9,355 nt of DNA, from assembly GCA_938030645.1 (NCBI GenBank), contig CALHHQ010000372.1, positions 1 through 9,355 of the forward strand, given 5' to 3'. Positions 1 through 5,917 of this stretch are shown in pieces. The DNA is from an uncultured Rhizobiaceae group bacterium (GTDB lineage Bacteria > Pseudomonadota > Alphaproteobacteria > Rhizobiales > Rhizobiaceae). The notes under the pieces were generated by a model. It ran no database searches. It saw only the letters and a list, made by a program, of their open reading frames with translations, and was not told the origin of the DNA. Made by a program: the position numbers and the translations under genes. Every line of letters begins with the position of its first letter. Within the stretch, counting starts at the first letter, position 1.

Positions 1-13
1 ACTGTTTTGCCCC

Positions 14-42
14 TTGCAAGCGGCAAGCGCACGCGAGATATA
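14..42 (+). promoter_or_regulatory. weak sigma70-like promoter candidate
   Basis: TTGCAA (14-19) and GATATA (37-42) are separated by 17 bases and lie about 40 bases upstream of the small ORF at 84. Matches to the -35 and -10 consensus are only 4/6 and 3/6. The short inverted repeat CTTGC/GCAAG (13-17, 23-27) overlaps the -35. This is a guess from spacing alone. Confidence 0.2.
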
Positions 43-83
43 GGTATTGTGACCAGAGCCTGAACAATTGTGAAATTTGCGCC

Positions 84-248
84 GTGACGAAAGACAGACA
101 ATCTTACATTGAAGCCCGTGAGAAACGCATGAAAGAGGCATTGCGTGCAAATTTGCAGCGCAGAAAGCAGAAATCACGTGCTTTGCGGAACGAAGAAGTT
201 GAGGCGTCTGCTGCAAGGGAAAGTGAGCCAAAATCGGACGAAAGCTGA
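84..248 (+). CDS. small conserved basic protein upstream of murA
   Basis: This is a 54-residue ORF beginning GTG ACG AAA and ending TGA at 246-248. It is rich in Arg, Lys, Glu and Ala. The first 40 residues look like one amphipathic, highly charged helix with the core ALRANLQRRKQKSR (residues 19-32), followed by an acidic, probably disordered tail. There are no membrane segments, cysteines or catalytic motifs. From memory, alphaproteobacteria often carry short proteins with an ALRxNLxRRK-type core next to murA, which supports its being real; no function is known to me. The start is uncertain: no clear Shine-Dalgarno precedes the GTG, and the frame stays open to the left edge of the window, although without another ATG. 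It is followed by a 222-base gap before murA. Confidence 0.6.
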   Translation: MTKDRQSYIEAREKRMKEALRANLQRRKQKSRALRNEEVEASAARESEPKSDES

Positions 249-363
249 AGAATCTCCGCCGCGATTTTTAACGCGAAGTTTCCAATATTAATCCTGTCCA
301 CATCCAATTCTTGGCTTATTTCCGTGGTTGGGGTAAGGCAATGCCAATTCGAAACAAGTTAGG

Positions 364-420
364 TGCACACGCGCCCCTACGATGAGTTGCTCATCGGCAG
401 GCGCTTTGATCATTTTGTGC
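364..420 (+). other. compound RNA hairpin in the murA leader
   Basis: Three nested complementary pairs are visible: GCACA (364-368) with TGTGC (416-420), GCGCC (371-375) with GGCGC (400-404), and the perfect six-base stem GATGAG (381-386) with CTCATC (390-395) around a TTG triloop. GGCGC is followed by TTT, but the T run is too short for a good intrinsic terminator. No known riboswitch family is recognised. Confidence 0.4.
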
Positions 421-456
421 GCGAATTCTCCATTTGGGGAATTGAAGAGACGATTT

Positions 457-462
457 AAGGGA
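457..462 (+). promoter_or_regulatory. murA ribosome binding site
   Basis: AAGGGA lies eight bases before the ATG at 471. It fixes the murA start and lies just after the AATTCTCC/GGGGAATT hairpin. Confidence 0.6.
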
Positions 463-470
463 CAAATTTC

Positions 471-1766
471 ATGGATAAGATCCTCATTCGCGGCAATGGC
501 CAATTGAACGGAACAATTCCTATTTCTGGTGCAAAGAACGCGGCTTTGCCTCTTATGATTGCGTCCATGTTGACCAGCGATCCCGTGACTTTGGAAAACA
601 TGCCGCGTTTGGCAGATGTGGAAGCGTTGCAGAGCATTTTGTCGAACCACGGTGTGGACTATCGCGTGAAGGGCAAACGTCCAGGCGACACATCCATGAC
701 GGGCCGTCGCATTGAATTCCAAGCCAGCGAAATTGTTGACACGACTGCACCCTACGATTTGGTTCGTAAAATGCGCGCAAGCTTTTGGGTCATTGGTCCA
801 TTGTTGGCGCGTTGTGGTGTGGCGCGAGTGTCCCTTCCAGGTGGTTGCGCTATTGGCACACGCCCAATTGATCTGTTTATTGAGAGCCTAGAAGCGCTGG
901 GTGTCGAGATCGACATTGAAGCTGGCTATGTGAATGCGAAGGCTCCCAAAGGTGGTTTGCAGGGGGGGCATTATACGTTTCCAAAAGTCTCTGTAGGTGC
1001 GACCCATGTGATGTTGATGGCAGCGAGTTTGGCCAATGGCACAACCGTTATTGAAAATGCTGCCCGTGAACCAGAATGCGTGGACGTCGCGAACTGTTTG
1101 AATGCGATGGGCGCAAAAATCTCGGGCCATGGAACATCTACAATTACAATTGAAGGTGTCACGTCATTGCACGGCGCAACCCATGAAGTGCTTCCTGATC
1201 GCATTGAAACAGGAACATTTGCGGCATGTGTCGCTATGGCAGGCGGCGATGTGCTGTTGAAAAATGCCCAAGGTGCACTGTTGCAAAACGCTCTCGATGT
1301 ATTGGAATTGACTGGCACAGGTGTGGATCAGGTCAATGACGGCATTCGTATTCACCGCACCAGTGGCGACATCCAACCGATTGATTTCTCAACCGATCCG
1401 TTCCCGGGTTTCCCAACGGATCTGCAGGCGCAATATATGGCGCTGGTGACACGGGCCAAAGGAGTGAGCCATGTGACTGAAACGATCTTTGAGAACCGTT
1501 TCATGCACGTACAAGAACTCGCACGCCTTGGCGCTAACATTGCAATTGATGGTCAAACAGCAACTGTGACAGGCGTTGAGCGTTTGTCTGGTGCACAAGT
1601 CATGGCCACTGATCTGCGTGCGTCGATGTCGCTCATCATTGCCGGTTTGGTCGCAGACGGAGAGACCGAAGTCAGTCGCGTATACCATCTTGATCGCGGG
1701 TTTGAACTTCTGGAAGACAAGCTCTCCGCTGTGGGAGCAGATATCGAGCGCGTCACCGGCGGTTAA
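471..1766 (+). CDS. murA: UDP-N-acetylglucosamine 1-carboxyvinyltransferase MurA
   Basis: The 431-residue protein catalyses transfer of enolpyruvate from PEP to UDP-GlcNAc, the first committed step of peptidoglycan synthesis, in the cytoplasm. Length is slightly above the approximately 419 residues of the E. coli enzyme. Key residues are in place: Lys22 in SGAKNAALP, the PEP-binding Cys126 in LPGGCAIGTRP (equivalent to E. coli Cys115, so a fosfomycin-sensitive type rather than the Asp variant), Asp317 in FPTDLQAQ (E. coli Asp305), and Asp381-Leu-Arg383 in TDLRAS. The protein has the usual two inside-out alpha/beta EPSP-synthase-like domains. The ATG at 471 is preceded by AAGGGA with an eight-base spacer. 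The gene follows a structured leader and is followed after 28 bases by a phosphatase gene with which it may be cotranscribed. Confidence 0.97.
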   Translation: MDKILIRGNGQLNGTIPISGAKNAALPLMIASMLTSDPVTLENMPRLADVEALQSILSNHGVDYRVKGKRPGDTSMTGRRIEFQASEIVDTTAPYDLVRKMRASFWVIGPLLARCGVARVSLPGGCAIGTRPIDLFIESLEALGVEIDIEAGYVNAKAPKGGLQGGHYTFPKVSVGATHVMLMAASLANGTTVIENAAREPECVDVANCLNAMGAKISGHGTSTITIEGVTSLHGATHEVLPDRIETGTFAACVAMAGGDVLLKNAQGALLQNALDVLELTGTGVDQVNDGIRIHRTSGDIQPIDFSTDPFPGFPTDLQAQYMALVTRAKGVSHVTETIFENRFMHVQELARLGANIAIDGQTATVTGVERLSGAQVMATDLRASMSLIIAGLVADGETEVSRVYHLDRGFELLEDKLSAVGADIERVTGG

Positions 1767-1770
1767 GCCC

Positions 1771-1792
1771 TTCAACCTCCATCAAGGTTGAA
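1771..1792 (+). promoter_or_regulatory. hairpin over the ribosome binding site of the phosphatase gene
   Basis: TTCAACCT (1771-1778) and AGGTTGAA (1785-1792) form a perfect eight-base stem with a six-base loop between the murA stop and the ATG at 1795. There is no T run, so it is not a typical terminator. The AAGG that would serve the ATG at 1795 lies at the loop-stem junction and in the stem, so folding would hinder that start. It could instead be an mRNA-stability or partial transcription-attenuation element. Confidence 0.5.
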
Positions 1793-1794
1793 CA

Positions 1795-2295
1795 ATGTCT
1801 TGGATGGAGAACGACATGCAAGAACTGCCCGAAATTTTAAACTGGCGAAGGTTGAGCAACAGCGTCACGACGTCTGGCCAACCCACTGAAGAACAATTGG
1901 GCGACATCAAAAAACTTGGTGTCACCCATATTGTCAATCTTGGTCCACACACCAACAAAGGTGCATTGGAAGACGAACCCGCAAACGTCACCGCACTAGG
2001 CATGACTTACATCTATATTCCGGTGGATTTTGAGAACCCCACCGAGCAGGATTTTGAAGAATTTTGCGATGTGATGGAAAAATTGGATGGTAAATCCGTC
2101 CATGTGCATTGCATATACAACGCCCGCGTATCTGCATTTTTCTACCGCCATGCTAAGTCTGGGTTAGGCGGCAAGGTTGATGAAGCTTTCGCACGTATGG
2201 ATGGTATTTGGAAACCAGGCGGCGTTTGGGCAAAGTTCATCGGCGCAGATGAAGCGACAAGTTTGCCAAACCGCTATTTGGGCTATGATTATTAG
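1795..2295 (+). CDS. DUF442-like protein tyrosine/dual-specificity phosphatase family protein
   Basis: This 166-residue cytoplasmic protein resembles the compact PTP-fold proteins related to the DUF442/beta-lactamase hydrolase-like phosphatase family. Visible marks are the N-terminal TSGQPTEEQL (residues 26-35), the VTHIVNLGP strand, IPVDFENPT with candidate general acid Asp78, and the signature VHCIYNARVSAF with nucleophile Cys106 and Arg111. The spacing is Cys-x4-Arg, one residue shorter than canonical Cys-x5-Arg, and I believe this is usual for this subfamily. The substrate is unknown; a phosphoprotein or small phosphoester is possible. The start is ambiguous: ATG 1795 has an AAGG inside a hairpin, whereas ATG 1816 has GGAG at 1806-1809 with a six-base spacer and gives a 159-residue protein beginning MQELPEIL. 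The latter may be the real start. It lies 28 bases after murA and is probably cotranscribed. Confidence 0.8.
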   Translation: MSWMENDMQELPEILNWRRLSNSVTTSGQPTEEQLGDIKKLGVTHIVNLGPHTNKGALEDEPANVTALGMTYIYIPVDFENPTEQDFEEFCDVMEKLDGKSVHVHCIYNARVSAFFYRHAKSGLGGKVDEAFARMDGIWKPGGVWAKFIGADEATSLPNRYLGYDY

Positions 2296-3170
2296 AACTT
2301 CCTCTGCACCAACAGTTTCCTGCTCTCCACCACTGTTTTTGGCTTCAACAAACTTCCCAAACTGCTTTCTAGTTTCAATTCGTCGGAACCGTGATGGGCA
2401 GCGACTGACATGGCTTCGTAAACCGAGGCGGATGTTTTTTGCAATGCTTTGCTTGAATCGCCCAACTGCAATTTGTTTCCCAGAAACAATGCTGCCGTAA
2501 GGTCACCCAATCCATTAAGCGGCCCATCGACCAGTCTGTGTTCAGCCAAATTGACAGACGCCCCTTCCACCAAGAGATTGGCGATACTGCCTTTCATCAT
2601 GGCGAACGCGGATGTCACCAGAACCGTTTTTGAAGGCAAGCTTTGAGCGGCTACGACGAGGTCTTCGTTGGTGGTGATTTTATCCAATTGGGACAACAGA
2701 CCCAGTTCAACAGGGTTTGGTGTTGCGATGTCCGCCAAGGGAAGAAGTACGTCTCGAATAGCATCGGCTTGTTCTGCTGGAACATAAAGACGGTCATTGT
2801 CGCCAGTCACAGGGTCCAAAGCGTAAACTGCGTTTGGATTACTGGCCTTCACAGCCTTTACCAATTCAGCAACAGGTTGGGCTTGCGCCGCTTCTCCCAG
2901 ATAGCCAGACAGAACCGCACCCACTTCGCCAATCCATGGTGAACCGGCAAGATCTTCCAACGTGGATGCAAAGTCTTCAACGCGCGGCACAATACGATGC
3001 CCAGCTCCGGCTGTCGCAAAATGACCAGGATGCCAAGGCAGTGTGACAGTGGGGACAATCCATACAGGATACCCCAAAACCTCCAGTGCAAAGCCTGCTG
3101 CGCGGTTGCCAACAGTGCCCCGTGCCACGTGGCTGGAGATCACAATAATGGCTGGTTTCTTATCGTTCAT
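2292..3170 (-). CDS. pdxY: PdxY-like pyridoxal kinase
   Basis: The 292-residue protein belongs to the ribokinase-like PdxK/PdxY family, which phosphorylates pyridoxal (and related B6 vitamers) with ATP in the PLP salvage pathway. Features seen are ISSHVARG near the N terminus (Ser13, His14, where the substrate pocket starts in PdxY), VGNRAA (20-25), LSGYLG (87-92), DPVTGD (119-124), TPNPVE (150-155) and the anion-hole/catalytic motif GLGDLTAALFLG with Asp223 as catalytic base. Length matches E. coli PdxY (about 287). I chose ATG 3170 because it aligns with the family N terminus; an in-frame TTG at 3200 adds ten residues but has no Shine-Dalgarno. The ATG itself also lacks a strong one. Its stop overlaps that of the convergent phosphatase gene by four bases. 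It is divergent from lemA. Confidence 0.9.
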   Translation of the reverse strand: MNDKKPAIIVISSHVARGTVGNRAAGFALEVLGYPVWIVPTVTLPWHPGHFATAGAGHRIVPRVEDFASTLEDLAGSPWIGEVGAVLSGYLGEAAQAQPVAELVKAVKASNPNAVYALDPVTGDNDRLYVPAEQADAIRDVLLPLADIATPNPVELGLLSQLDKITTNEDLVVAAQSLPSKTVLVTSAFAMMKGSIANLLVEGASVNLAEHRLVDGPLNGLGDLTAALFLGNKLQLGDSSKALQKTSASVYEAMSVAAHHGSDELKLESSLGSLLKPKTVVESRKLLVQRKF

Positions 3171-3221
3171 AGTGCGCAAGCCGTGTCTGGCATAAATCAA
3201 TTCAGGAGTTTATGTTCACAC

Positions 3222-3251
3222 TATAACCGATGGTTTTGCCACCGGTTTTTT
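3222..3251 (+). promoter_or_regulatory. palindrome with T tail and -10-like element upstream of lemA
   Basis: AACCGATGG (3225-3233) and CCACCGGTT (3239-3247) pair at eight of nine positions around a TTTTG loop, followed by TTTT (3248-3251). This has the form of an intrinsic terminator on the plus strand. TATAAC (3222-3227), a 5/6 match to a -10 box, overlaps its left arm; no good -35 is visible. Lying between the divergent pdxY and lemA starts, it may be an operator or an attenuator rather than a gene-end terminator. Confidence 0.35.
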
Positions 3252-3263
3252 ATCAATGCCGAC

Positions 3264-3276
3264 GGAGGTTCAGTTG
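3264..3276 (+). promoter_or_regulatory. ribosome binding site deciding a TTG start for lemA
   Basis: GGAGG (3264-3268) is followed after five bases by TTG at 3274. The upstream ATG at 3256 in the same frame lacks a good Shine-Dalgarno, so TTG is preferred. Confidence 0.6.
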
Positions 3277-3897
3277 AACACGCAATCTACTCTAAAAACA
3301 ATTTCGCCCACATACGTTTTGCGCGTGTTTGTTCTCATATTGGCGGCTTCATTTCTTTCGGCTTGTGGTGTCAACAACATCCCGACTTATGAAGAAAACG
3401 CCAAAGCGAAATGGTCGCAAGTTTTGAACCAATACAAGCGTCGTGCGGACCTCATTCCCAATCTGGTGGAAACTGTGAAAGGTTTTGCAGCACAGGAAAA
3501 AGATGTGCTGACCGCAGTCGTGGAAGCACGCGCCAAAGCTTCGTCCGTCACACTAACCCCAGATATGCTGACCAACCCTGCAGCGGTGAAAGCCTTTACC
3601 GAAAACCAAGACGCTTTGTCAGGCGCGCTTTCGCGTTTATTGGTGACTGTTGAGCGCTATCCAGAAATTAAATCTGGCCAAAATTTTCTCACCCTACAAT
3701 CTCAATTGGAAGGCACTGAAAATCGTATTGGCGTGGCGCGGATGGATTATATTGAAGCGGTGCGTCTCTACAACACGGAACTGAAAACCATTCCAGGCCG
3801 CTGGTGGCGCAGTCTGATGTATTCTGACAATGGACCTCTACCAGAATTCGATGTGACGCCGGAAGAAACGGTGAACCCGCAAGTGAAATTCGATTGA
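3274..3897 (+). CDS. lemA: LemA family lipoprotein
   Basis: This is a 207-residue LemA family protein. The N terminus is a lipoprotein signal: a hydrophobic stretch VLRVFVLILAASFLSAC with lipobox Leu-Ser-Ala-Cys31, so it should be anchored in a membrane facing the periplasm. The rest is the helical LemA domain, with the hallmark YEENAKAKWSQVLNQYKRR, DLIPNLVETVKG, ENRIGVARMDYIEAVRLYN and the proline-rich C terminus. The molecular role of LemA proteins is not settled; they often sit beside TPM-domain or M48 peptidase genes, which suggests envelope homeostasis. TTG 3274 was chosen for its strong GGAGG; ATG 3256 would add six residues. It is the first of a tight three-gene unit with two TPM genes. 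Confidence 0.92.
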   Translation: MNTQSTLKTISPTYVLRVFVLILAASFLSACGVNNIPTYEENAKAKWSQVLNQYKRRADLIPNLVETVKGFAAQEKDVLTAVVEARAKASSVTLTPDMLTNPAAVKAFTENQDALSGALSRLLVTVERYPEIKSGQNFLTLQSQLEGTENRIGVARMDYIEAVRLYNTELKTIPGRWWRSLMYSDNGPLPEFDVTPEETVNPQVKFD

Positions 3898-3931
3898 TCG
3901 ATTACCAGCTTTGAGTTTATTTCTTTCATAC

Positions 3932-4801
3932 ATGCGAAAACCCTTCGCTTTTGGCTTGGTCTGTGTGCTCGTCCTGTTTGCCACGCTGGGTCAGGCCCAA
4001 AAGGCGGCTGAATATCCAGAATTGTCGGGCAGGGTGGTCGACGAGGCATCGCTCGTATCGCCGAGCGATAAAATCTTTATCGAAGGCGTTCTCGCAGAAC
4101 TCGAAGGAAAGACGGGTGATCAGGTTGCTGTACTCACAATAACGTCTTTAAAGGGGGCCAATCTCGAACAATATTCATTGGGTGTTGCGCGTGAATGGGG
4201 GCTTGGTGAGAAAGACAAAAACAATGGTGTTCTGTTTCTCATCGCCAAAAACGACCGCAAAATGCGGATCGAAGTTGGTTACGGTCTTGAGGGCAAACTC
4301 ACCGACGCTATTGCCAGTTATATCATTCGAAATGATGTGGCTCCTGCTTTTCGATCCGGCGATTTTTCAGGTGGGATCAAGCGTGGTGTTGGCTCTATCG
4401 TCAATGTTTTGGCGACAGATGCATCTGGCCTAAAGCAGTGGGAAACACGCGCCAAACCTCGTAAGAATTCGCGTCGAAATAGAAATAACAATTCCAGCAA
4501 TCTTGGTATGTTTTTTATCGTCGGAGTGTGGATGTTTATCATCTTCGGCAGCACCGTATCCGGTTGGCTAGTCCGTAAACTTGGGCGTGAAATTAAGCCC
4601 GGTCATTATCGCTGGCTTGGCATGGATGCAGGACCAAATGCGCCTAAGAAAAAGCGTAGACGAGATTCCAAAGGTCGGTATGTGCGCAACAGCGGCTGGG
4701 GCGGCGGGTTTGGTGGTGGAAGTGGTGGAAGCAGCGGTGGCGGTGGATTTAGCGGCGGCGGTGGCGGCTTCGGCGGCGGTGGGTCGTCAGGAGGATGGTG
4801 A
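3932..4801 (+). CDS. TPM domain protein (YgcG family) with Gly/Ser-rich tail
   Basis: The 289-residue precursor has an N-terminal signal peptide (basic MRKP, hydrophobic core, cleavage likely after GQA at residue 22). A TPM domain (about 30-160) follows, showing VDEASLVS, TGDQVAVLTI, DKNNGVLFLIA and the VGYGLEGKLTDAIASYIIRN hallmark. Then come a basic Asn-rich linker, one membrane segment (about 191-215), a strongly basic stretch PKKKRRR and a tail of Gly and Ser ending GGW. The domain should face the periplasm. TPM domains were first called phosphatases from plant TLP18.3, but bacterial function is unresolved. Neither start has a clear Shine-Dalgarno: ATG 3932 gives a standard signal peptide, while TTG 3911, 14 bases after the lemA stop, would add seven residues. 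Translation may be coupled to lemA. The stop overlaps the next ATG. Confidence 0.9.
   Translation: MRKPFAFGLVCVLVLFATLGQAQKAAEYPELSGRVVDEASLVSPSDKIFIEGVLAELEGKTGDQVAVLTITSLKGANLEQYSLGVAREWGLGEKDKNNGVLFLIAKNDRKMRIEVGYGLEGKLTDAIASYIIRNDVAPAFRSGDFSGGIKRGVGSIVNVLATDASGLKQWETRAKPRKNSRRNRNNNSSNLGMFFIVGVWMFIIFGSTVSGWLVRKLGREIKPGHYRWLGMDAGPNAPKKKRRRDSKGRYVRNSGWGGGFGGGSGGSSGGGGFSGGGGGFGGGGSSGGW
4696..4798 (+). repeat. GGC/GGT-rich low-complexity tract encoding the poly-Gly tail
   Basis: Repeated GGC, GGT and AGC codons encode about 34 residues with blocks such as GGGFGGG and GGFSGGGG. This is internal repetition within the TPM gene and is typical of the C termini of YgcG-like proteins; it is prone to length change by slippage. 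Confidence 0.7.
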
Positions 4802-4803
4802 TG
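4789..4803 (+). promoter_or_regulatory. ribosome binding site and stop/start overlap of the TPM pair
   Basis: AGGAGG (4789-4794) lies within the end of the first TPM gene, and its TGA (4799-4801) shares a base with the ATG (4801-4803). The six-base spacer selects 4801 over ATG 4795. Confidence 0.75.
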
Positions 4804-5433
4804 GAAAACAACATTCACAATTTGTCTGAGCGTGATCATGAAAAGATCACCACTGCTATTCGTGCAGCTGAAAAGAAAACGAGCGGCGAAGTCTATGCTG
4901 TAGTTGCCCATCAAAGTGACGACTATTTTTTCGTGTCGGGCTTCATGGCGGGGGTGTGGTCGCTTGTTTTAGGCCTGATTGTGGCGCTGGTTTTGCCTGA
5001 TATTCGTGCAATAGAACTCGCCATAGCACTTATTGCTGCATTGGCGAGTTTCCTACTGGTTTTCCACTTTTTCCCAGAATGGCGTTTGTTGTTTGTTCCA
5101 AAGTCTCTCGCTTACCGTCGGGCTTCAGGAAACGCGGTGCGACAGTTTTTGGCGCATGGTATCCATGCAACGTCGGATCGTTCGGGCATTCTCATTTTTG
5201 TGTCACTGGCCGAACGTTATGCAGAAGTAGTGGCCGATGAGGGCATCAATTCCAAAGTGTCTCAAGACCAGTGGAACGACATGGTGGCTACGCTGACATC
5301 GCACGCCGCAAAGGGCGAGCTTTCAGATGGGTATTTACTGGCCATTGAGCAAGCTGGAGAGTTGTTGGCGGCCAATTTCCCACCCGTCAAAGGTCAAAAA
5401 AGCGAGCTTGATGATCGTTTGGTGGAAATCTGA
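4801..5433 (+). CDS. second TPM domain protein, membrane-embedded
   Basis: The 210-residue protein has no signal peptide. The N-terminal part (1-40) is the first half of a TPM domain (LSERDHEKITTAIRAAEKKTSGEVYAVV). Two membrane segments (about 45-66 and 70-91) interrupt the domain, and the second half follows with RSGILIFVSLAERYAEVVADEGI (about 127-149) and a soluble C terminus. The two helices with a short connection put both halves on the same side, probably the cytoplasm. The start ATG 4801 overlaps the preceding stop as TGATG and has AGGAGG six bases upstream; the in-frame ATG 4795 is too close to that site. The overlap shows translational coupling with the first TPM gene. The family is known as TPM/YgcG-like; activity is unknown. 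Confidence 0.88.
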   Translation: MENNIHNLSERDHEKITTAIRAAEKKTSGEVYAVVAHQSDDYFFVSGFMAGVWSLVLGLIVALVLPDIRAIELAIALIAALASFLLVFHFFPEWRLLFVPKSLAYRRASGNAVRQFLAHGIHATSDRSGILIFVSLAERYAEVVADEGINSKVSQDQWNDMVATLTSHAAKGELSDGYLLAIEQAGELLAANFPPVKGQKSELDDRLVEI

Positions 5434-5528
5434 TTCACCTTTTCACAAAGCAACACTTGAGGTTCGGCAGCGCAACGCATAAATGCAGGTAACCAGCGCA
5501 GCAAGTTATCTGAATTTGGAGACGAAAC

Positions 5529-5828
5529 ATGGAAGCAGTCTTTTGGCTCATAAACGCAGTTCTCAACTTATATTGGTGGATTGTGATTGCTTCCGTTGTA
5601 CTGTCTTGGCTCTATGCTTTCAGCGTTGTGAACCCAAGCAACCCGTTCGTACGAGCCGTTGGACAATTCGTGCATGATGCCACGGAACCGCTATTGAGCC
5701 GCATTCGCCGATTTCTGCCAAACCTTGGCAGCATAGATTTGTCACCAATCGTCTTGCTGTTCGCAATCACGTTCTTGCAAATTTTCATCAACACAACGGT
5801 TCGCCGTGCTGTGGTTCAGATGTTTTAG
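5529..5828 (+). CDS. YggT family membrane protein
   Basis: This 99-residue integral membrane protein has two hydrophobic segments (about 4-30 and 70-90) separated by the family pattern VVNPSNPFVRAVGQFVHDATEPLLSRIRRFLPNLGSIDLSP, which matches the short single-unit YggT proteins. Eukaryotic relatives (YlmG/CCB3) and cyanobacterial ones relate to cytochrome assembly or cell or nucleoid division; the role in proteobacteria is not firm. The start is supported by GGAG (5518-5521) seven bases upstream. The gap of 95 bases after the second TPM gene could allow separate transcription, and I see no strong promoter or terminator in it. It is convergent with the GNAT gene. Confidence 0.93.
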   Translation: MEAVFWLINAVLNLYWWIVIASVVLSWLYAFSVVNPSNPFVRAVGQFVHDATEPLLSRIRRFLPNLGSIDLSPIVLLFAITFLQIFINTTVRRAVVQMF

Positions 5829-5887
5829 AGAGTGTTGAGTTGGTCGACACAAGCGACGCTTAATTGCAAATTTTGCGATAATAAGTT

Positions 5888-5917
5888 GGCGATGGTCTAT
5901 CTCGGTATCGTCTTTTT
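5888..5917 (+). terminator. weak intrinsic terminator candidate between convergent yggT and GNAT genes
   Basis: GGCGAT (5888-5893) can pair with ATCGTC (5907-5912, one G-U pair) across a 13-base loop, directly followed by five T residues (5913-5917). The stem is short and the loop large, so confidence is low. The T run overlaps the GNAT stop codon. Confidence 0.3.

Larger units (their letters stand above)
249..470 (+). promoter_or_regulatory. structured leader between the small ORF and murA
   Basis: This non-coding stretch has several potential RNA stems and no convincing promoter hexamer pair. They are a weak CGCG/CGCG stem (260-275), a compound hairpin (364-420, listed separately), and AATTCTCC/GGGGAATT (424-431, 436-443) with a four-base loop and one G-U pair. 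The murA Shine-Dalgarno AAGGGA sits at 457-462. The arrangement could be a terminator of the upstream gene, a murA 5' UTR, or both. Reading frames on the minus strand here are shadows of murA and are not supported as genes. Confidence 0.4.

Noticed and set aside
288..722. 144-residue minus-strand open frame over the murA leader and start
   Set aside because: Its sequence is Cys/His/Arg-rich with no family resemblance, and it overlaps the secure murA gene; it is a shadow frame.
3171..3200. TTG 3200 as pyridoxal kinase start
   Set aside because: It adds ten residues not matching the family and has no Shine-Dalgarno; ATG 3170 aligns with PdxY.
3256..3273. ATG 3256 as lemA start
   Set aside because: The strong GGAGG lies downstream of it and at the right distance for TTG 3274, so the shorter form is preferred.
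4606..4914. Proline-rich minus-strand open frame
   Set aside because: It is the reverse complement of the Gly-rich tract (GGC/GGT read as Pro codons) and not a gene.
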